A DNA stretch of 64,000 nt from contig JBBPUQ010000004.1 in assembly GCA_038501195.1 (NCBI GenBank), forward strand, positions 3,672,001 to 3,736,000. The letters run 5' to 3'. Shown piece by piece: positions 10,924 to 23,168 of this stretch (positions are counted from its first letter, which is position 1; each line of letters starts with the position of its first letter). Source of the DNA: Nemania diffusa. Taxonomy: Eukaryota > Ascomycota > Sordariomycetes > Xylariales > Xylariaceae. The position numbers and the translations under genes were made by a program. The notes under the pieces were generated by a model. It was not told the origin of the DNA. It did not search any database and was given only the letters and a program-made list of their open reading frames with translations.

Positions 10924-12189
10924 ATGCCACCACCAAATACACCTGAAGAGGGCTTGGTGTTGACCACCACGACTCTTGCCCTCCGCCCACTCGTCCAGGA
11001 GGAGGTATCACCACCTATTGTTGACCTCGGCGCGCTCGAGTACGAGGATGAAGTCGACGAGAACCTGATATGTCCGATATGTTGCTTACCACTGGTATCA
11101 CCAACTATCACGAAATGTGATCATGTCTTCTGTCAAAAATGCCTAGTTCATGCTCACAGCCTAAACCCCGTCTGTCCCGTCGACCGTTTACCACTAAGAC
11201 TTACCGACGAGACTCGAACAGCTCCTAAGATAATCCATAATCAACTCGATAACTTACTTGTGCGATGTCCAAATGGCCCCCGCGGCTGCAGTCTTTTAGT
11301 GGCCAGGTCTCTTGTTGAGAATCACGTCACTCGTTACTGCGACAAGACTCTTGTGCCTTGCCCACACCCCTCCTGTAACAAGACAGTGGCTCGCAAAGAC
11401 TCTGGAAAGGGGTGTCTGCATTATAACGTGAAGTGCCAATACTGCGAACATGTATATGAGAAAGCCAACCTGGAGGAACATGAGGACAACCAGTGCACAA
11501 ACAGAAAGAAGCGCTGTGACCTATGTGAAACAGAATATGTGCGCCACAAGCAAGATGAACATGTGAAGGAGTGTCCAGAAGTAGAGACACCATGCAAATT
11601 TTCGCAGCTAGGTTGCATGTCCTCAGTGAGACGCAAACAGCTTGATGAGCATGCACGAGCATGCGAATATAGGGTAGTCGGGCCTGTGGGAGAACAGATA
11701 GCAGAGCTTCGAGCAGAGATTAAGGCCCTCCAGGAGAAAGACCAGTTAAAGGAACGCCGGATTAAATTCCTCGAAAACAAGGGGTTCACCATACCCTCAA
11801 CCACCACGTCCGAGGGAATGACAGATATCAGCTTGCCAGAGAACCCGCCACCCACAGATCCAGCCCCCTACGAATCCCGAGACCAGTATTTCTTATCATT
11901 GTTTGAGACAGTTGAAGCCAAAGTCGAGCGTCTATCTTCCGCCCTTAATGAGGTCGAGGGCCGGCACTCTGTGATGCTATTCAACGAAACTACCGACATC
12001 CGTAGTACACTGGGGGTCCTTGGAATGCACGTCCGTTGGCTGATGAATTTCAGACTGCAGGAGAGAGGAAGAGTTGGAACCAGCTCTCCAACTATCAATG
12101 GATCTTTAGCTGGTGCCCAAGATAACAACGACCCCAACCTAATTCGGCGTCTCAGTGATACCGTTCGAGAACACCCACCACGACTATAG
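10924..12189 (+). CDS. RING finger plus TRAF-type zinc-finger protein, putative E3 ubiquitin ligase
   Basis: Single exon, 421 aa. A RING finger of C3HC3D type lies at residues 50-87 (C50, C53, C65, H67, C70, C73, C84, D87). Tandem TRAF-type Cys/His zinc fingers occupy about 115-245 (repeats such as CPHPSCNK and CDLCETEYVRHKQDEHVKEC), followed by a predicted coiled coil at about 250-290. The C-terminal helix-rich part looks unlike a classical MATH/TRAF-C domain. Family knowledge: RING plus TRAF-zf proteins act as ubiquitin ligases. The substrate is unknown, and the missing MATH domain separates this protein from animal TRAFs. The frame is open from 10891, but the first ATG is 10924. Confidence 0.85.
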   Translation: MPPPNTPEEGLVLTTTTLALRPLVQEEVSPPIVDLGALEYEDEVDENLICPICCLPLVSPTITKCDHVFCQKCLVHAHSLNPVCPVDRLPLRLTDETRTAPKIIHNQLDNLLVRCPNGPRGCSLLVARSLVENHVTRYCDKTLVPCPHPSCNKTVARKDSGKGCLHYNVKCQYCEHVYEKANLEEHEDNQCTNRKKRCDLCETEYVRHKQDEHVKECPEVETPCKFSQLGCMSSVRRKQLDEHARACEYRVVGPVGEQIAELRAEIKALQEKDQLKERRIKFLENKGFTIPSTTTSEGMTDISLPENPPPTDPAPYESRDQYFLSLFETVEAKVERLSSALNEVEGRHSVMLFNETTDIRSTLGVLGMHVRWLMNFRLQERGRVGTSSPTINGSLAGAQDNNDPNLIRRLSDTVREHPPRL

Positions 12190-13900
12190 AGATGAAGCAA
12201 TCATTTCGCATATGAGGTGTCCCAAGACCCCCTGTTGGATAATGCTGGCTCTTGGGAAACAATACGGGTTCAACTTATGATTTTGGCTTCTTAATTTTGC
12301 CGAGTCACATCCATCAGATGGCGACATCCTCCTTCAAAATCGAGCCATTGATAGCAGCATCTTCTAATAGCCTGATGAGTGGCTTGATGTGATCCGCTCA
12401 ACCAGGATGTAGTACCACCTGCTACACTATCTACTACGTATGAGTTAAAAACTACCCAGGTTTTTAACATCGTGTTCACTATTTGACGCAAGGCGTCTCT
12501 CCTTGATCTCGTTTTACACTAGAGGTAAGCTAGCAACTAAAAGCTATGAGTCCTCTATGGGAAATCCTATCAATACGATGCACTCTTTCCATGTCCAATG
12601 TCAATAGCTTCTTAGCTTGCAGCATACTTCCTTACTCCTATCGCCAACCCCCCATCAACAATTAAGTCTAACTTTCATCAGGTCTGGGTGTCATTACAGG
12701 ATTGTCATGAAGAGTTAGCCACAGTCCGGCTGCGCTAAATTCAGTATATCTCTCTGTTCAGTGCTGATATACTCGAAGTAGCTAGGATTGATAATAACAC
12801 ACACTAAAGTCCTATTGAGTTAGTGTACGGTTTGTGCAACAATTATGCTGGCTGGATGCTTGAGCACACCCAACAAATCGTCTCTATCAGAGGCTGAAAT
12901 ATCCACAAAGGTCATATTTGTAGAGATGCATATCAGTGCTACCATCTGAATGGTAATCTAGATATAGCCGCTGCTATGTCACGAAAACTCTGCAGGATTA
13001 TGGCAAACTACGCAGCAACGAGTATATTAGGGTCGGCTGACCGTAGTTAGAGAAACAATTTCGAAAAAGGATTTTGCCATTGTCCCATGTTTTGACTATA
13101 CGCTTAAGGAGACTCGTATCTATGAATGTGAAGCTCTTTCCCAGGATGGTGTATGTGAATCCTTCTGTCGGATAGGCCTTCTGTCACGACACTTATGCTC
13201 TGCTGGACTTTTCCCGCCCGAGGTTTAGTTCCGTAATACCTTCTCAATTAACTGCCGAGGCGACCTCTCTTTATATGAGTATAATATTCAATAAAACCAC
13301 CCCTAGAAGGTTAGATCAGGAGACAGGCAATATTATATACAGGTAGATAATCTTTACAACTACGTCTTACGTTGTAATAAAAAGGCCATCACGCACCGTG
13401 GCAGGATAGATTTCTCCCTCTGATTAGATTAATATACTATATGCGCTCCAATCATCGTCTTGCGACGCAATTCAACCCTCTCTAGAATTGTAGCCTACAG
13501 GAGTAATGAATCCTAAGTTTTACTCGATGAGGCCTGGTAATCCGAAGCCTCAATAAGTTACGTATCTTTCCTCACAACCACGAAAAACCTCGTTGTGCTC
13601 GAATCACTTAGCTAGATATAGCATGGACCAGCTCTTGTGACTTGAATATGAGCTTGGCCGAGATATACACACATCCCGTTGGACTTACACTTGAGAGCAA
13701 GATCTCCCGAAAATTAGGTGCTAAGTTTAGACTAGAAATCGCATCACTAGTTAAATTTTATTCAAGTAACTCAACTTGTTAATGACTACGCACGTATCAC
13801 CTGGCAAAGTAAAGTTTATGCAATTAGTATATAGTAGTTCACTTCATCTATCTATCCTATATCCTCTGTAATAGGTCCACTAGGGCCAGTCCCGCGTCTA
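12190..13900. other. Gene-free stretch between two converging genes
   Basis: 1.7 kb of moderately AT-rich DNA. No conserved frame, tRNA or repeat was recognised. The only open frame over 60 codons (minus, 12,291-12,491) has no family signal. Confidence 0.5.
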
Positions 13901-14863
13901 CTATTTCCTCAATGTCAGGATACCCGGCCGGTACGGCAGCTGGCCGTAGGCGCCGCCGGACCCCGTGGCTCGTCCCTGGTAGAGAAGTTGCAGATTACAC
14001 GGATCAACAGTCATCGTCTGGTCCGCGGTGCTGCGGATCAGGTCGCCGTGGCTGATATCATCAGACCAGGTGGCGCCACTATTCGCCTTGCCAGCAAACG
14101 GCGCGCTCTCCGTCGTCGCCTGCGGCGTCCACGAACCGCCCAGACTCGTAGCCGTGAATGAGCGAAAGTACCGCCCGCTGGCCCCGATCGCCTCCACGAT
14201 CATGAGGTACTGGCTCTGCCCCGCCACGGTGTAGACCTGCACGGCCTCGAAGAGGTTGTTGGTCGTGTCGCTGAGCACGGTGGTCGCGGCGGTGCCGAAG
14301 GTCCCCGGGAAGTTCCCGATGGGCTGGCTCGCGCGGTAGATCTTGCCGTTGTCGCCCGCGAAGAACAGGTACATGGTCGTGTCGTCGCCGATGACCGTCT
14401 GGTCGATGGCGCCCGTGCTCGAGCCCGCGACCGTGCCCGAGAAGAGCGGCCGCGCCGCCGACCACCCGTTGGCGTCGGCCGGGTCGCTCGCCGTCTTGTA
14501 CGAGAAGGCCGTCGGCCCCCACTGGTACGCCAGCACCCAGACGCTCTTGGGCGCGAAGTAGAAGAGCGTCGGCGCCACCGCGTAGGCGCTCATGCCGTTC
14601 TGGCTCGTGGAGCTCATGTTGGCCCAGTCGGCGAAGAGCCCGAAGTTCATCGAGCCCCAGGTGGACCCCGGGTCGTGGGTCGTCGCGTACACCAGGTGCT
14701 GGCCCTCGTAGGGGACGTGGGTGAAGTCTTTGAGGGCGACCCAGCCCGATTTGGGGTTTGCTAGGGCGCCGGTCGATGTCCAGCTGTACTTCGAGGGGAG
14801 CGAACACTGCGCCGCCACGATACTCGCCGCCGACGCGAGGAGCGCTAGTGTGTTGGGCAACAT
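13901..14863 (-). CDS. Secreted GH62 alpha-L-arabinofuranosidase
   Basis: Role: releases alpha-L-arabinose side chains from arabinoxylan outside the cell. Single exon, 320 aa. A signal peptide (1-18, cleavage probably VAA|QC) leads straight into the GH62 catalytic domain, a five-bladed beta-propeller, with no carbohydrate-binding module. Conserved landmarks are [17 protein letters not shown], Asp46 in ALKDF, Asp154 in GAIDQ and Glu206 in NLFEA, which are the three acidic positions expected of the inverting mechanism. C20 and C289 could form the family disulfide. An in-frame ATG 24 codons upstream (14935) would put a charged leader before the signal peptide, so 14863 is preferred. The GC-rich codon use contrasts with its AT-rich flanks. 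The gene stands alone, with no other cell-wall enzyme nearby. Confidence 0.93.
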   Translation of the reverse strand: MLPNTLALLASAASIVAAQCSLPSKYSWTSTGALANPKSGWVALKDFTHVPYEGQHLVYATTHDPGSTWGSMNFGLFADWANMSSTSQNGMSAYAVAPTLFYFAPKSVWVLAYQWGPTAFSYKTASDPADANGWSAARPLFSGTVAGSSTGAIDQTVIGDDTTMYLFFAGDNGKIYRASQPIGNFPGTFGTAATTVLSDTTNNLFEAVQVYTVAGQSQYLMIVEAIGASGRYFRSFTATSLGGSWTPQATTESAPFAGKANSGATWSDDISHGDLIRSTADQTMTVDPCNLQLLYQGRATGSGGAYGQLPYRPGILTLRK

Positions 14864-16548
14864 CGGGCTTGTGTCAGTCTCGTGAAGCTCAAGTTGGACG
14901 TTTTCCTCTGACGAAAGATTGAGACTGTAAATCATAGGATATAAAGCGAAATGGTAAGAGTAATTACTCTTATATCGCTAAATCTTACGGCTTGGTTCGT
15001 TGCCGGATTTTCCAATCGAGGACTAAAAGCCAAGAGAGCTTGCCTCTGTCGGAACTTAGCCTCCGCTATCAATACGGAACTCGAAGATGAAGGCCTCCGC
15101 ATCATTCGCATCTTATAGTAACTGTACCGATACAGCCGCTCCGGATCGTGGACAACTACCCCGAGACTTGACAACGCGATTACCGGTGTGCTCGGCTTTC
15201 CTACGCCCCCGTGAAAGAAAATCATTATAGGAACTATGAGACAGAAAACATCATTGCGCCTCCGTTATCATGTAAATATAATATTTAATTACGCTTTAGA
15301 ACGATAGTAGTAGTGTGTAATGTGATCTAGCTCACAAGAGTGTCGGGCGTTGATGTCAGTCGTTTCTATCAGAATCATACTGATGGGGGTTTTATACGTG
15401 CTAGGCAAGATAATAAAATGTAGTATGAACCATTAAGACTCGCTACATGAACTTAAACTAAGGAGAACTAATTGGTGCGGCTATAACCCTAGTTCTCTGT
15501 GGTGGTTAGGCATATGAGGCAGAATGCAGATAGCCGCGCGAATCCAGACCAGCTCTTTCAGCCATTTTTTAAAAAGACTACCTATATCTAATGGCTACCA
15601 TAGGTACCTGGGCCTATTGCACCTACCTTGTAGTAGCAAACAGCGGGCGACTAGAAATGAGTCTACAAAGGGCAGTATAGTAATCAAAAACAAGCTTTAC
15701 CTCATAAAGGGGCAGATATTTACCATCTCGGTTTGCTTTTATGTAATCACTCAGTCACGTATGGCTCAAGGGGATATTATAAGGGTTGCTATACTGGGAG
15801 TCATTTTGCCTTGATTTTACACATTTACTTCCTTAGCACTTCTTATATATATATATCATATCGTTGCGTTCTATTTTACTTGAAACGATCGTGAAAATCC
15901 TGTTGACACCAACCCGCTATGAGTGGGCAATTCACCCCACCCACCTCAGTATACAACTAAACGACAGAAAACAAACTATTATGTGAGATTAATAAAAAAC
16001 CACATCTCATAAATTTAGATACATAACGATTTAATTTGGTATTTAGTCAAGTTATTCATGCATACAAAGTTAGGCGAGGGAGAGACGTGAACTGAAGTAT
16101 CTAACATATACTAGTAGTATTTTGGGCTACAGTAGTGAGTCGTGGCGTTGGAGGAAAAGAGACAAAGATCCTTTATCACTTCGAGTACCTTTACAGGCCC
16201 AATTCATCTCTCTTGCAGACAGTTTTTAATCGGTCCCTTCTAGGAACCCGACTGCCGCGTAATGTGTTCCCTCATCTTGAATATGTGGTTGAAAAAAATT
16301 AGAGTCAGCTAAAGGCCATGAAATGGCAATGAAGAGCAGACAAATAGAAAAGCCAGTCCAGTCGGGACAACGCCAGGTGTCGACTACCAAGATATATCGG
16401 CACAACACCGTAAAATACATCCAATATACACAGAGAACAGGGGATGGATGCTAGAACCGACATCCTCTCTCGGGCCCACGACGCCCATCAAGGAAGATCC
16501 CCATATTCTTTCCGGAACTCCTTCACCGCAGCGGAAAGTGGATCAAGT
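14864..16548. other. Intergenic between GH62 and the DENN gene
   Basis: 1.7 kb: GH62 promoter side and DENN 3' side. Open frames at 14,932-15,225 and 15,524-15,814 lack family signal. AT content rises toward 15,800-16,100. No repeat recognised. Confidence 0.5.
15056..15061 (-). promoter_or_regulatory. Possible XlnR/Xlr1 site (GGCTAA) upstream of GH62
   Basis: The minus strand reads GGCTAA about 195 bp upstream of the GH62 ATG. This matches the GGCTAR/GGCTAA core bound by the xylanolytic activator in Aspergillus and Trichoderma. A single 6-mer is easily found by chance, so this is suggestive only. Confidence 0.3.
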
Positions 16549-19445
16549 CTACCTAGTGCCACCGAAGGCGCTGATACGAGCACCCGAAGCTCGGTGTAGT
16601 AGGCTGTGCTTGCTAATAACACTGGTTTCATGGGAAATCGCCTCGCCTTCGCTTCGATCGGCTAGGTCATCCTCGTCATCTTCGACGATTTTGGTCGGGA
16701 TTTCGGCCGAGGCATGGTATTGCAGACTTGACCGTTCCGGCGTCGTCATTGTCGAAGCATAAGACATCGAAGTGCTGCTCCGGTTCGGAATTAGATCCGG
16801 TGTAGGTGGGACACTGGAGAAGCGTCCTGAGGGATGAAGTAGGCTGTCATCCCCAATATCAGAGGCCGCAGTTGAGTTATCATGGCCATCCTCACTATGA
16901 GTGGCTGACATGTTGCTCGTGCGGCGTGATGCCCTAGACCGCTCAGTGTCGGCATCGTGAGCGAGCTGAAGACCTTCTACGGCAGCCTGGCATTGCTCAG
17001 CAATATTTCTAATAATGTGAGCAATAGCATCAGTCTTGTCCTTAAGATGGCGGTCTGCAACATCCTTGAAGCTGGCAGCGGAGACACGCTTGGCCTGGTT
17101 TCGGCTAGGGGTGGTAAGGCCACCTGGAGAGATGTTAGTGTCTCTTCCTCCCGAGCGGAGACGCAGCCACTTACCATTGGAGTCGAGCTCGTCTTCCTCC
17201 TCCGCGTCAAAGCCTTCCTCCAGCTCACCCATCAACTCATCTGGAGTTGTGAGGGAGCGAACTAGGTGTTCCATATGGTGAGACTGGCCTCCGATCAAAC
17301 TGCGCAGATGCAGGACTACGCGTCGAGCTTCGTCGCGCTGGCGGACCATGGTCATGTTTGTCTGTTGCAGTGCTGCCAGCTCCTTCTTGTTGCGCTTACG
17401 CTCCCGCTCTAGCTCCTCTGCAATCTCCTGCTGCAGGACAAGTGCTTCAAGAGCATCGTCACGCTGCTTTTCAGTACCAGTCAAGCGAACAGCAAGACGA
17501 GCATTATCATCTTTCTGTTGATCTACAAGACCGACCAACCGGCGATTCTCTCGCTTGTGAGTCTCAATCTTAGTCTTAAGATCTTGTGTTTCCTTGGTGA
17601 GTTGCTCGGCAAACGCTTGGAATTTGAGGAACTGTTTTAGGTGATTAGTATGTGCAAAGAAATTGTACGGATGTAGGAACTGACCTGCTGCTTCCAGTTT
17701 TCAAGCTCTTCGACCAAGTAGTTATTTCTCTTGGTGACCTTTGCAAGTTCCGTATCCATCCGGCCCTTGAGATTAATAAAGTCTTGCCAAGCCTCCAGAG
17801 TGTCCCGGGAGTACTGGTTACGCTCCCTGATGACTTCATTCAGATGTCTCATAGATACCTTCGTCATCAGAGGCTTCTTCACAGAACCACCGAAAACTGC
17901 CTTTAGACCGGTATTACGTCCCTAAGGAAATATTAGCATATTGTGCAAACAAATGAAGCTGGATAAAAATGCCATACCATCTTCTCGCACACATGATCCA
18001 TGACAGCCATAATTGAATCTTGGTTCCACCAATCAGGATCTTGGATGGATTCGACTTCACCGCGCATGACAATAATCTGCCCAGCAGGAACAAGCTTTCC
18101 GCCTCCATAAGCAGATCGCAAGTGGTGGGGAACCCCTGACGGAGTTACATCGCCATTTAGCGCTTGAGTCAGCCGGGTAACAAATTTGTTGCGCTGCCCA
18201 GGGTTTAGAGCAGTGGGTGGGCTCGATGTAAGAACGAAATTACGGTCGAGATCGACGACAAGTGCATCGGTGGGCGCGGTAAAAAGCGTTCGGCACTCGG
18301 CTGTTATGCCTAGAATATATGGACCAGGTTCCTGGACAAGATCCTTTGCATGGCGAGCATGGACAACGGGAACATACAGACCACTCCATTCATACACTCG
18401 AACACAGAACCGAACAGTTTCAGCCGCAGTGGTCAGCATTGCGGGATAGTGACTGACAAAGATGATGCGACGCGTAGGGGACATCGCCGCTTCGATTACG
18501 CCTACAATGTTTGGAATTGACAAACAACTCCAGAGCGGCCACATGGCAAAATTCTGGAAACCCGTGGGCGATGAGGGAAACTGGTAGCACAGAGCATAAT
18601 CCTTCATATCAATGCGAACCAAGTCGTTCAGTCGAGGCGCAGGAAAGCTGAGGATTCGAGAGACCTCCTCAGCATGGAACAGATTCGTCGCCTTGTTCCA
18701 GTGAATCCACATGCCTCGTAGGTAGTCTCCAAGAAGGTTGTATAGAGGGTACCGGGAGAGGAAGGACAAGCAGTAAGGGATCCAGTACGTCTCATCTGGG
18801 TTGTCGTAGAAATCGGTCTCGGTCCGCTTTCGCAGGTCTCGAATGGTTTCGGCTCGCTTTTCGTCGGCGCGCGACCACACACGCAGGCAGATTCCGTACA
18901 GAGTGTGCGAGGAATCTTGTTGAAGAACGAAGGCATGATGGACACAGTGAGGTTGACTGCGACCGGTACAGATCTCGACATCGTGAGGAAAGCAGGCCTG
19001 CAGACAGGGTGTTAGTAGGACGAATAGCTGGTAAGTGAGATGGAGCTTCACATACCCGCATAGCCGCATGTAGAGCTCTCGCGATATCATTGTCCTGCTC
19101 CAATCGCGGGCTGCTGCCCAGAATTTCTGGTAGCCAGAACTGGCCAACAGCGCCCTTCATGTGTCCGATCTTGCCCTGAGGCGGTGCAGGCGCCTTGACC
19201 CATTGCGAAGGTTCGCGACCGACACCACATACCATGTAGGCATGAGTGAGGGTCTTGGGAGTTCGCTGCTGCGGCTTGCCATTGAGGGTTCCGGGAATGG
19301 GCTGAGTGATGCGCGAGTGAAGGGAGGATGTCCGACTGGGTATAACGAGGTTGGTGTCGGTCTGGTCTCGAGTGCCGGGCCGGGTTTCGCGATCGCGAGT
19401 GCTCGGCCGCGTAAAGGAAGAATGGGTATTGAGTGACGGCGCCAT
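16549..19445 (-). CDS. DENN (uDENN-cDENN-dDENN) domain protein
   Basis: Four exons: 19445..19056, 18997..17978, 17921..17685 and 17631..16549. The introns are 58, 56, 53 bp, all phase 0, with GTATGT, GTATGG and GTCAGT donors and TACTAAC-type branch sites. The product is about 909 aa. After a disordered Ser/Arg-rich head (1-65), the uDENN part runs across the first splice junction (THAYMVCGVGREPSQW... to LYGICLRVW). The central DENN core follows (FLSRYPLYNLLGDYLRGMW, LWSCLSIPNIVGVIEAAMSP), then a dDENN-like stretch. From about residue 500 there is a long coiled coil (VIRERNQYSRDTLEAW onward) and an acidic, Ser-rich tail. Family role: DENN domains are usually Rab GTPase exchange factors in membrane trafficking; the partner Rab here is unknown. 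ACCATGG at the start is a good initiation context. Confidence 0.88.
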
Positions 19446-22400
19446 GGTCACTGCGTTTATGTATATAATCCTGTCTTCTAGGTGAGCTTCACGCAGATGC
19501 CGTACAGGCTTGGGCGGCACCAGCCGTAGTATGAAGGGAAGTCGTGTATCGGTGGTAAAGATGTGAAGCGTGAACCAAGAGCTACATTCGAGATGGTGTA
19601 GGTAATTCCAACCGGCTGCGTATGGCCGTCTTCTTCTAGCCTAGCCTAACAAGACGAAGAGGCAGTGAACATGGCCAGGTTGACGAGGCGAGCTATTGTC
19701 GTTTACCTACAGTACAGGAACCCGCGTCGAAGAAGCTTCAGACTGGCTGCAGCAACTTCAAAAGGCTAGGGAAGAGAAGGGGAGAAATGTAAAGGGGGAG
19801 AATGGGGCAAGAAGGGTGATATGATACGCGAGAAGTATGGGTGTGATGTTAGGAATAGGTACAGAGGTAGGTAGGCAGGTGTTGGTTGTGGTGCTAGATA
19901 GGTAATGTAGGATTGGGTACCTACCTTAGGTACCTATCTAACCTACCTAGGTGTACTAGGATAAGTACCTAGGTAGGTTACATACTGTATGTAAGGTACC
20001 TACATATGATACCTACCCCAAGTAGAACAATCCCAGGAGAGAAGTACTAGGTGGTGTACATAGGACGCCGGAAAAGGCTAACGTACCTTCGTAGCTACCC
20101 TACGGGAAGCATGTTCGATATGGACTGTTGCGCCGAAGTTTGGGTGTAGAATTGCGCGGGTGAACAAGCTGTCTGTCCCTCGCATGCAGTAGGTATTGTA
20201 TATGTAGGTTACTATAGGTAGTCTTCCCGCTGTAGGGGTACCAACCAAATTGCCGTGTAATACGTTATAGGTCTCTGTAATCTCTGTTCTGTAGCCTCTC
20301 GTGTGTACGGTGAAACTCAAAACTGACGAGGGTAGTGCCCCCTACAATTATCGTAATGAGGGCATAAATCGAAGGCGATAACACAGTAAGTAGAAAGAGA
20401 ACACCGTGCAGCAGCACATCTTCGCCCGTGTTTTCTTCTCTTACATTACCTACAGTATGCTAGTGAATACCTAGTCGCATTGATAAGTCTGAGGAGGGTC
20501 CGTCGAACAGGGGTTGTACCGGGGGAGAGGTTGCAGCACGCCCCGTGCTCAAGCTAACGTCGCATAGAAATGGAGCCCAAAGCTCAAATAGGAATTACGT
20601 ATGAAGTATCCGGTAATGTACAGTAGGCATTGCGCTGCAGCCCTGATAAGCAGACAGCGGTATATGTTATCTCAATTGGGCGCCGCAGCAGAAATACCTG
20701 CAGGAGCTGCAGGAATCATCACTAATCGCGCAGCATACTATGGAATTCGAACAGGCTCTAATTCAAGTCCCTCCCATACTTTAGAGCACCGAGGCTCAGG
20801 CACAGGAGGTACATGCTTACCTATGTACTTACTGACCGGACTGGGCTGGACTAAAATGGAGACCCGGCAGCGCTAATGCAGGGCGTTGCAAATCCTTGCA
20901 AGCGAGAAATTTCGGAAAGTCCCACCACATTCCATAGGTTAGCCAATGAACTGGTTTCTTGTTAGATTACATCCACGGTTGGAAAGCTCTCCGCTCTCTG
21001 GTTTCCGGGATAGGGAAAGGAAAGGGGGTCAACCCGAATCATATGAGCGACGCTCGGAATTTTCCCTCATTATGTGCAGCACAGTACAGGCAGTACAGGT
21101 CTTTAGCCCCCCCGCCGTTGCTTCAGAAAGCGACGAGCTCTACATAACCTACCTTGTTGACATTTTCAGGAATAGGTAGGTACATACATACACATATACA
21201 GAGTAGAACAGGGCGATAAAATCATCAGGAGAATCCTACGTACAAGCTATATATGTAGGTAAATATATACCAACAAAGTGGTAAGCTCGTGAATGGCCAT
21301 CGGCTATCTACAAATAGGGTTTTAACGGGCAGATGGCTCTATCTGTAAGACACACACGTGTGCGTATATACATACTGTACGTACGCATACTGTAGACATA
21401 CATACCTACTATGTAGAGCAGGTACCAAATCCGTGGTTTCTATTGAGATGAGCAGCTAATCTAGTACTATACATACTTTCCTATTTACACTAAATTTAGC
21501 TGTCCTTCAGTGAAATACTAGATCGCGGCTACTGTGCTGTGACACTTATTTTAGCCAATTGATTCATATGTACAGTAGCCATTTGTTCACATAATCATGT
21601 CGATATGTTGCGCAATAGGTAGTAGGTATGTACCTTTGTGCGCCGACACGATGTGGCGTTACAATACTTATCCCAGTGCCTGATGGACACTACGTACCTA
21701 TGTAGAAGGGACCTCGAAAGCAAGCATGCCGGGTAGCAGGAATACTACCATACAACATATTGCTAGGTTAACGTATTTGATTGTTTATAAAACCTGGTTG
21801 CTTACTCGGGGCAAACGGACGGAATCCCCGTGGTAATTATCTACTGCGTATGTACGCAAGTGAGGTTGCATCTCTTGTCCTTGTTATGCGTATGTAAGTA
21901 TACATATATGCATGCATAGGTATGATGTATGCAAGTTCTAGCCATTATTAGTGCCATGCTGTGTCTTGACTTGTCAAACAGCTCAGAGTTGCGGCGAATC
22001 GCGTATATCTATTTCTATGGGTATACCAAGACAACTCCCTACAAGCCCCTAGGAATTTAAATCGAAACGAAACTAGCAGGTTGTCAGATGCCCGACGCAC
22101 CACAGAAGCAGACGGTAGCTAATGCTAATGCAGCAATCACAGTACCTACCTTAGTCTACATATCTCCTACTTAGGTAGTCAATGGTCTTGAGGAGCAGCG
22201 CGTCGTACCTTACATGAGCATTGGCAGTCTTACCAGAAAGACGGTAGGTCCATGGTAAAGCGCATGCATGCCCAACTTGCGTATGTATGTGCATACATAG
22301 ATTTCCGTGTTGGAGATGATCTGCGTCGTATTGTAGAGCTGTAATTATACCAGATATATTCCAATGTTACGACACGACAGATCGCAATTGGTGTAAGTAT

Positions 22401-23056
22401 GAAGTATGTGGCGTCTGCGGGTGTTATCACATTAAGGTTGTTTCACACGCGGGAAACCTCTCGTTTGTTCTTATGATCCGTATAAGTAGGCAACAATGAG
22501 GTCGTATCTTGCTTTCTCTCCACGTTATTTGGTATCATCGGTCTTCATTTTGTACACGTCATTGTTGCATCAAGGTAACTATTAAGAATTGTGGTGTCAT
22601 GCGTGCTTGGTATGTACTGCGTGGATCATATTCGCAAATTCAGTACAGTATGTCTTCTTTTCCTCTCTTTTTCTTTTTCTCTTTTCTTAATACAATCTCC
22701 TAGGCCGGGTAGAGTGAGAGAGTTATCGGCTTCAGCCTTATTTCTTCAATAACATACCTACAGTAAGTAGGTACTGTGTTCACTAACAGAATCTTTATCG
22801 TATATAGGTAGGGAATGTGAGCTAAGTATCGAGTCTTCCTTGTACTTCTAAATGAGCTCACATGGAAGCATGGGAGATTGTTATAATAAGCCTTTTATTA
22901 CAACAGTTATGCTAGGTTCGCGGCATAAATAATTACCCCTCTTTCTTAGACCATGTTTCGCTTCACGTCATGTACAGTCTCAGCTCTATATATACATACT
23001 TACTGGCCGACGCCTGCAACAGGGCAATTTACTGCATATGTAACCACCTTAACCGC
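19446..23056. other. 3.6-kb gene-free stretch leading to the AT-rich block
   Basis: Normal to moderately AT-rich DNA with no supportable gene. It holds the DENN promoter, dense GGTACC/TAGGTA motifs (see 19,850-20,030), and repeated GCGTATGTA/CATGCATGC palindromic runs near 21,350-21,420, 21,840-21,930 and 22,260-22,300. Confidence 0.55.
19850..20030. repeat. Cluster of palindromic TAGGTACCTA-type motifs
   Basis: At least ten overlapping copies of AGGTAGGTA, GGTACC and ACCTACCTAGGT within 180 bp, on both strands. The same motif recurs at 4,120-4,960, 10,520-10,580, 21,170, 21,620, 22,140, 22,755 and 49,120, but I did not see it in the AT-rich blocks. Confidence 0.8.
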
Positions 23057-23058
23057 TA

Positions 23059-23131
23059 GAGGCTTGATTTTCTATTTTTGGTAAGATCTTAGTTCTGAAC
23101 ATATGTTGCAGGAGTCTGTTATAGGAGTCTG
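23059..23131 (+). repeat. Left terminal inverted repeat of the AT-rich block
   Basis: Pairs with 48,980-49,052 in inverted orientation, gap-free over 73 bp with 15 mismatches. A few further matching positions outward suggest the true end is near 23,057. Confidence 0.75.
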
Positions 23132-23168
23132 CTGCAAGAGTTTACTGCAAGAATCTATTACAGAAGTC
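23104..23168 (+). repeat. Five tandem 13-bp subterminal repeats
   Basis: Units of the type TGTTRCAGGAGTC at 23104, 23117, 23130, 23143 and 23156. They diverge mainly by transitions. Subterminal iterons like these are commonly transposase binding sites in TIR elements; that role is an inference here. Confidence 0.75.

Noticed and set aside
14079..14807. 242-codon alternative frame over the GH62 gene
   Set aside because: Shadow frame created by high GC3; the GH62 frame explains the DNA.
18792..19520. 242-codon single-exon frame at the DENN 5' end
   Set aside because: It is exon 1 read through the 58-bp intron; splicing at 19,056/18,997 restores the DENN sequence. Its upstream start is also GTG, not ATG.
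20740..20790. tRNA-like TTCGAATTCC / TTCAAGTCC T-loop sequences
   Set aside because: The flanking bases do not pair as a T-stem and no acceptor or anticodon arms could be folded around them.
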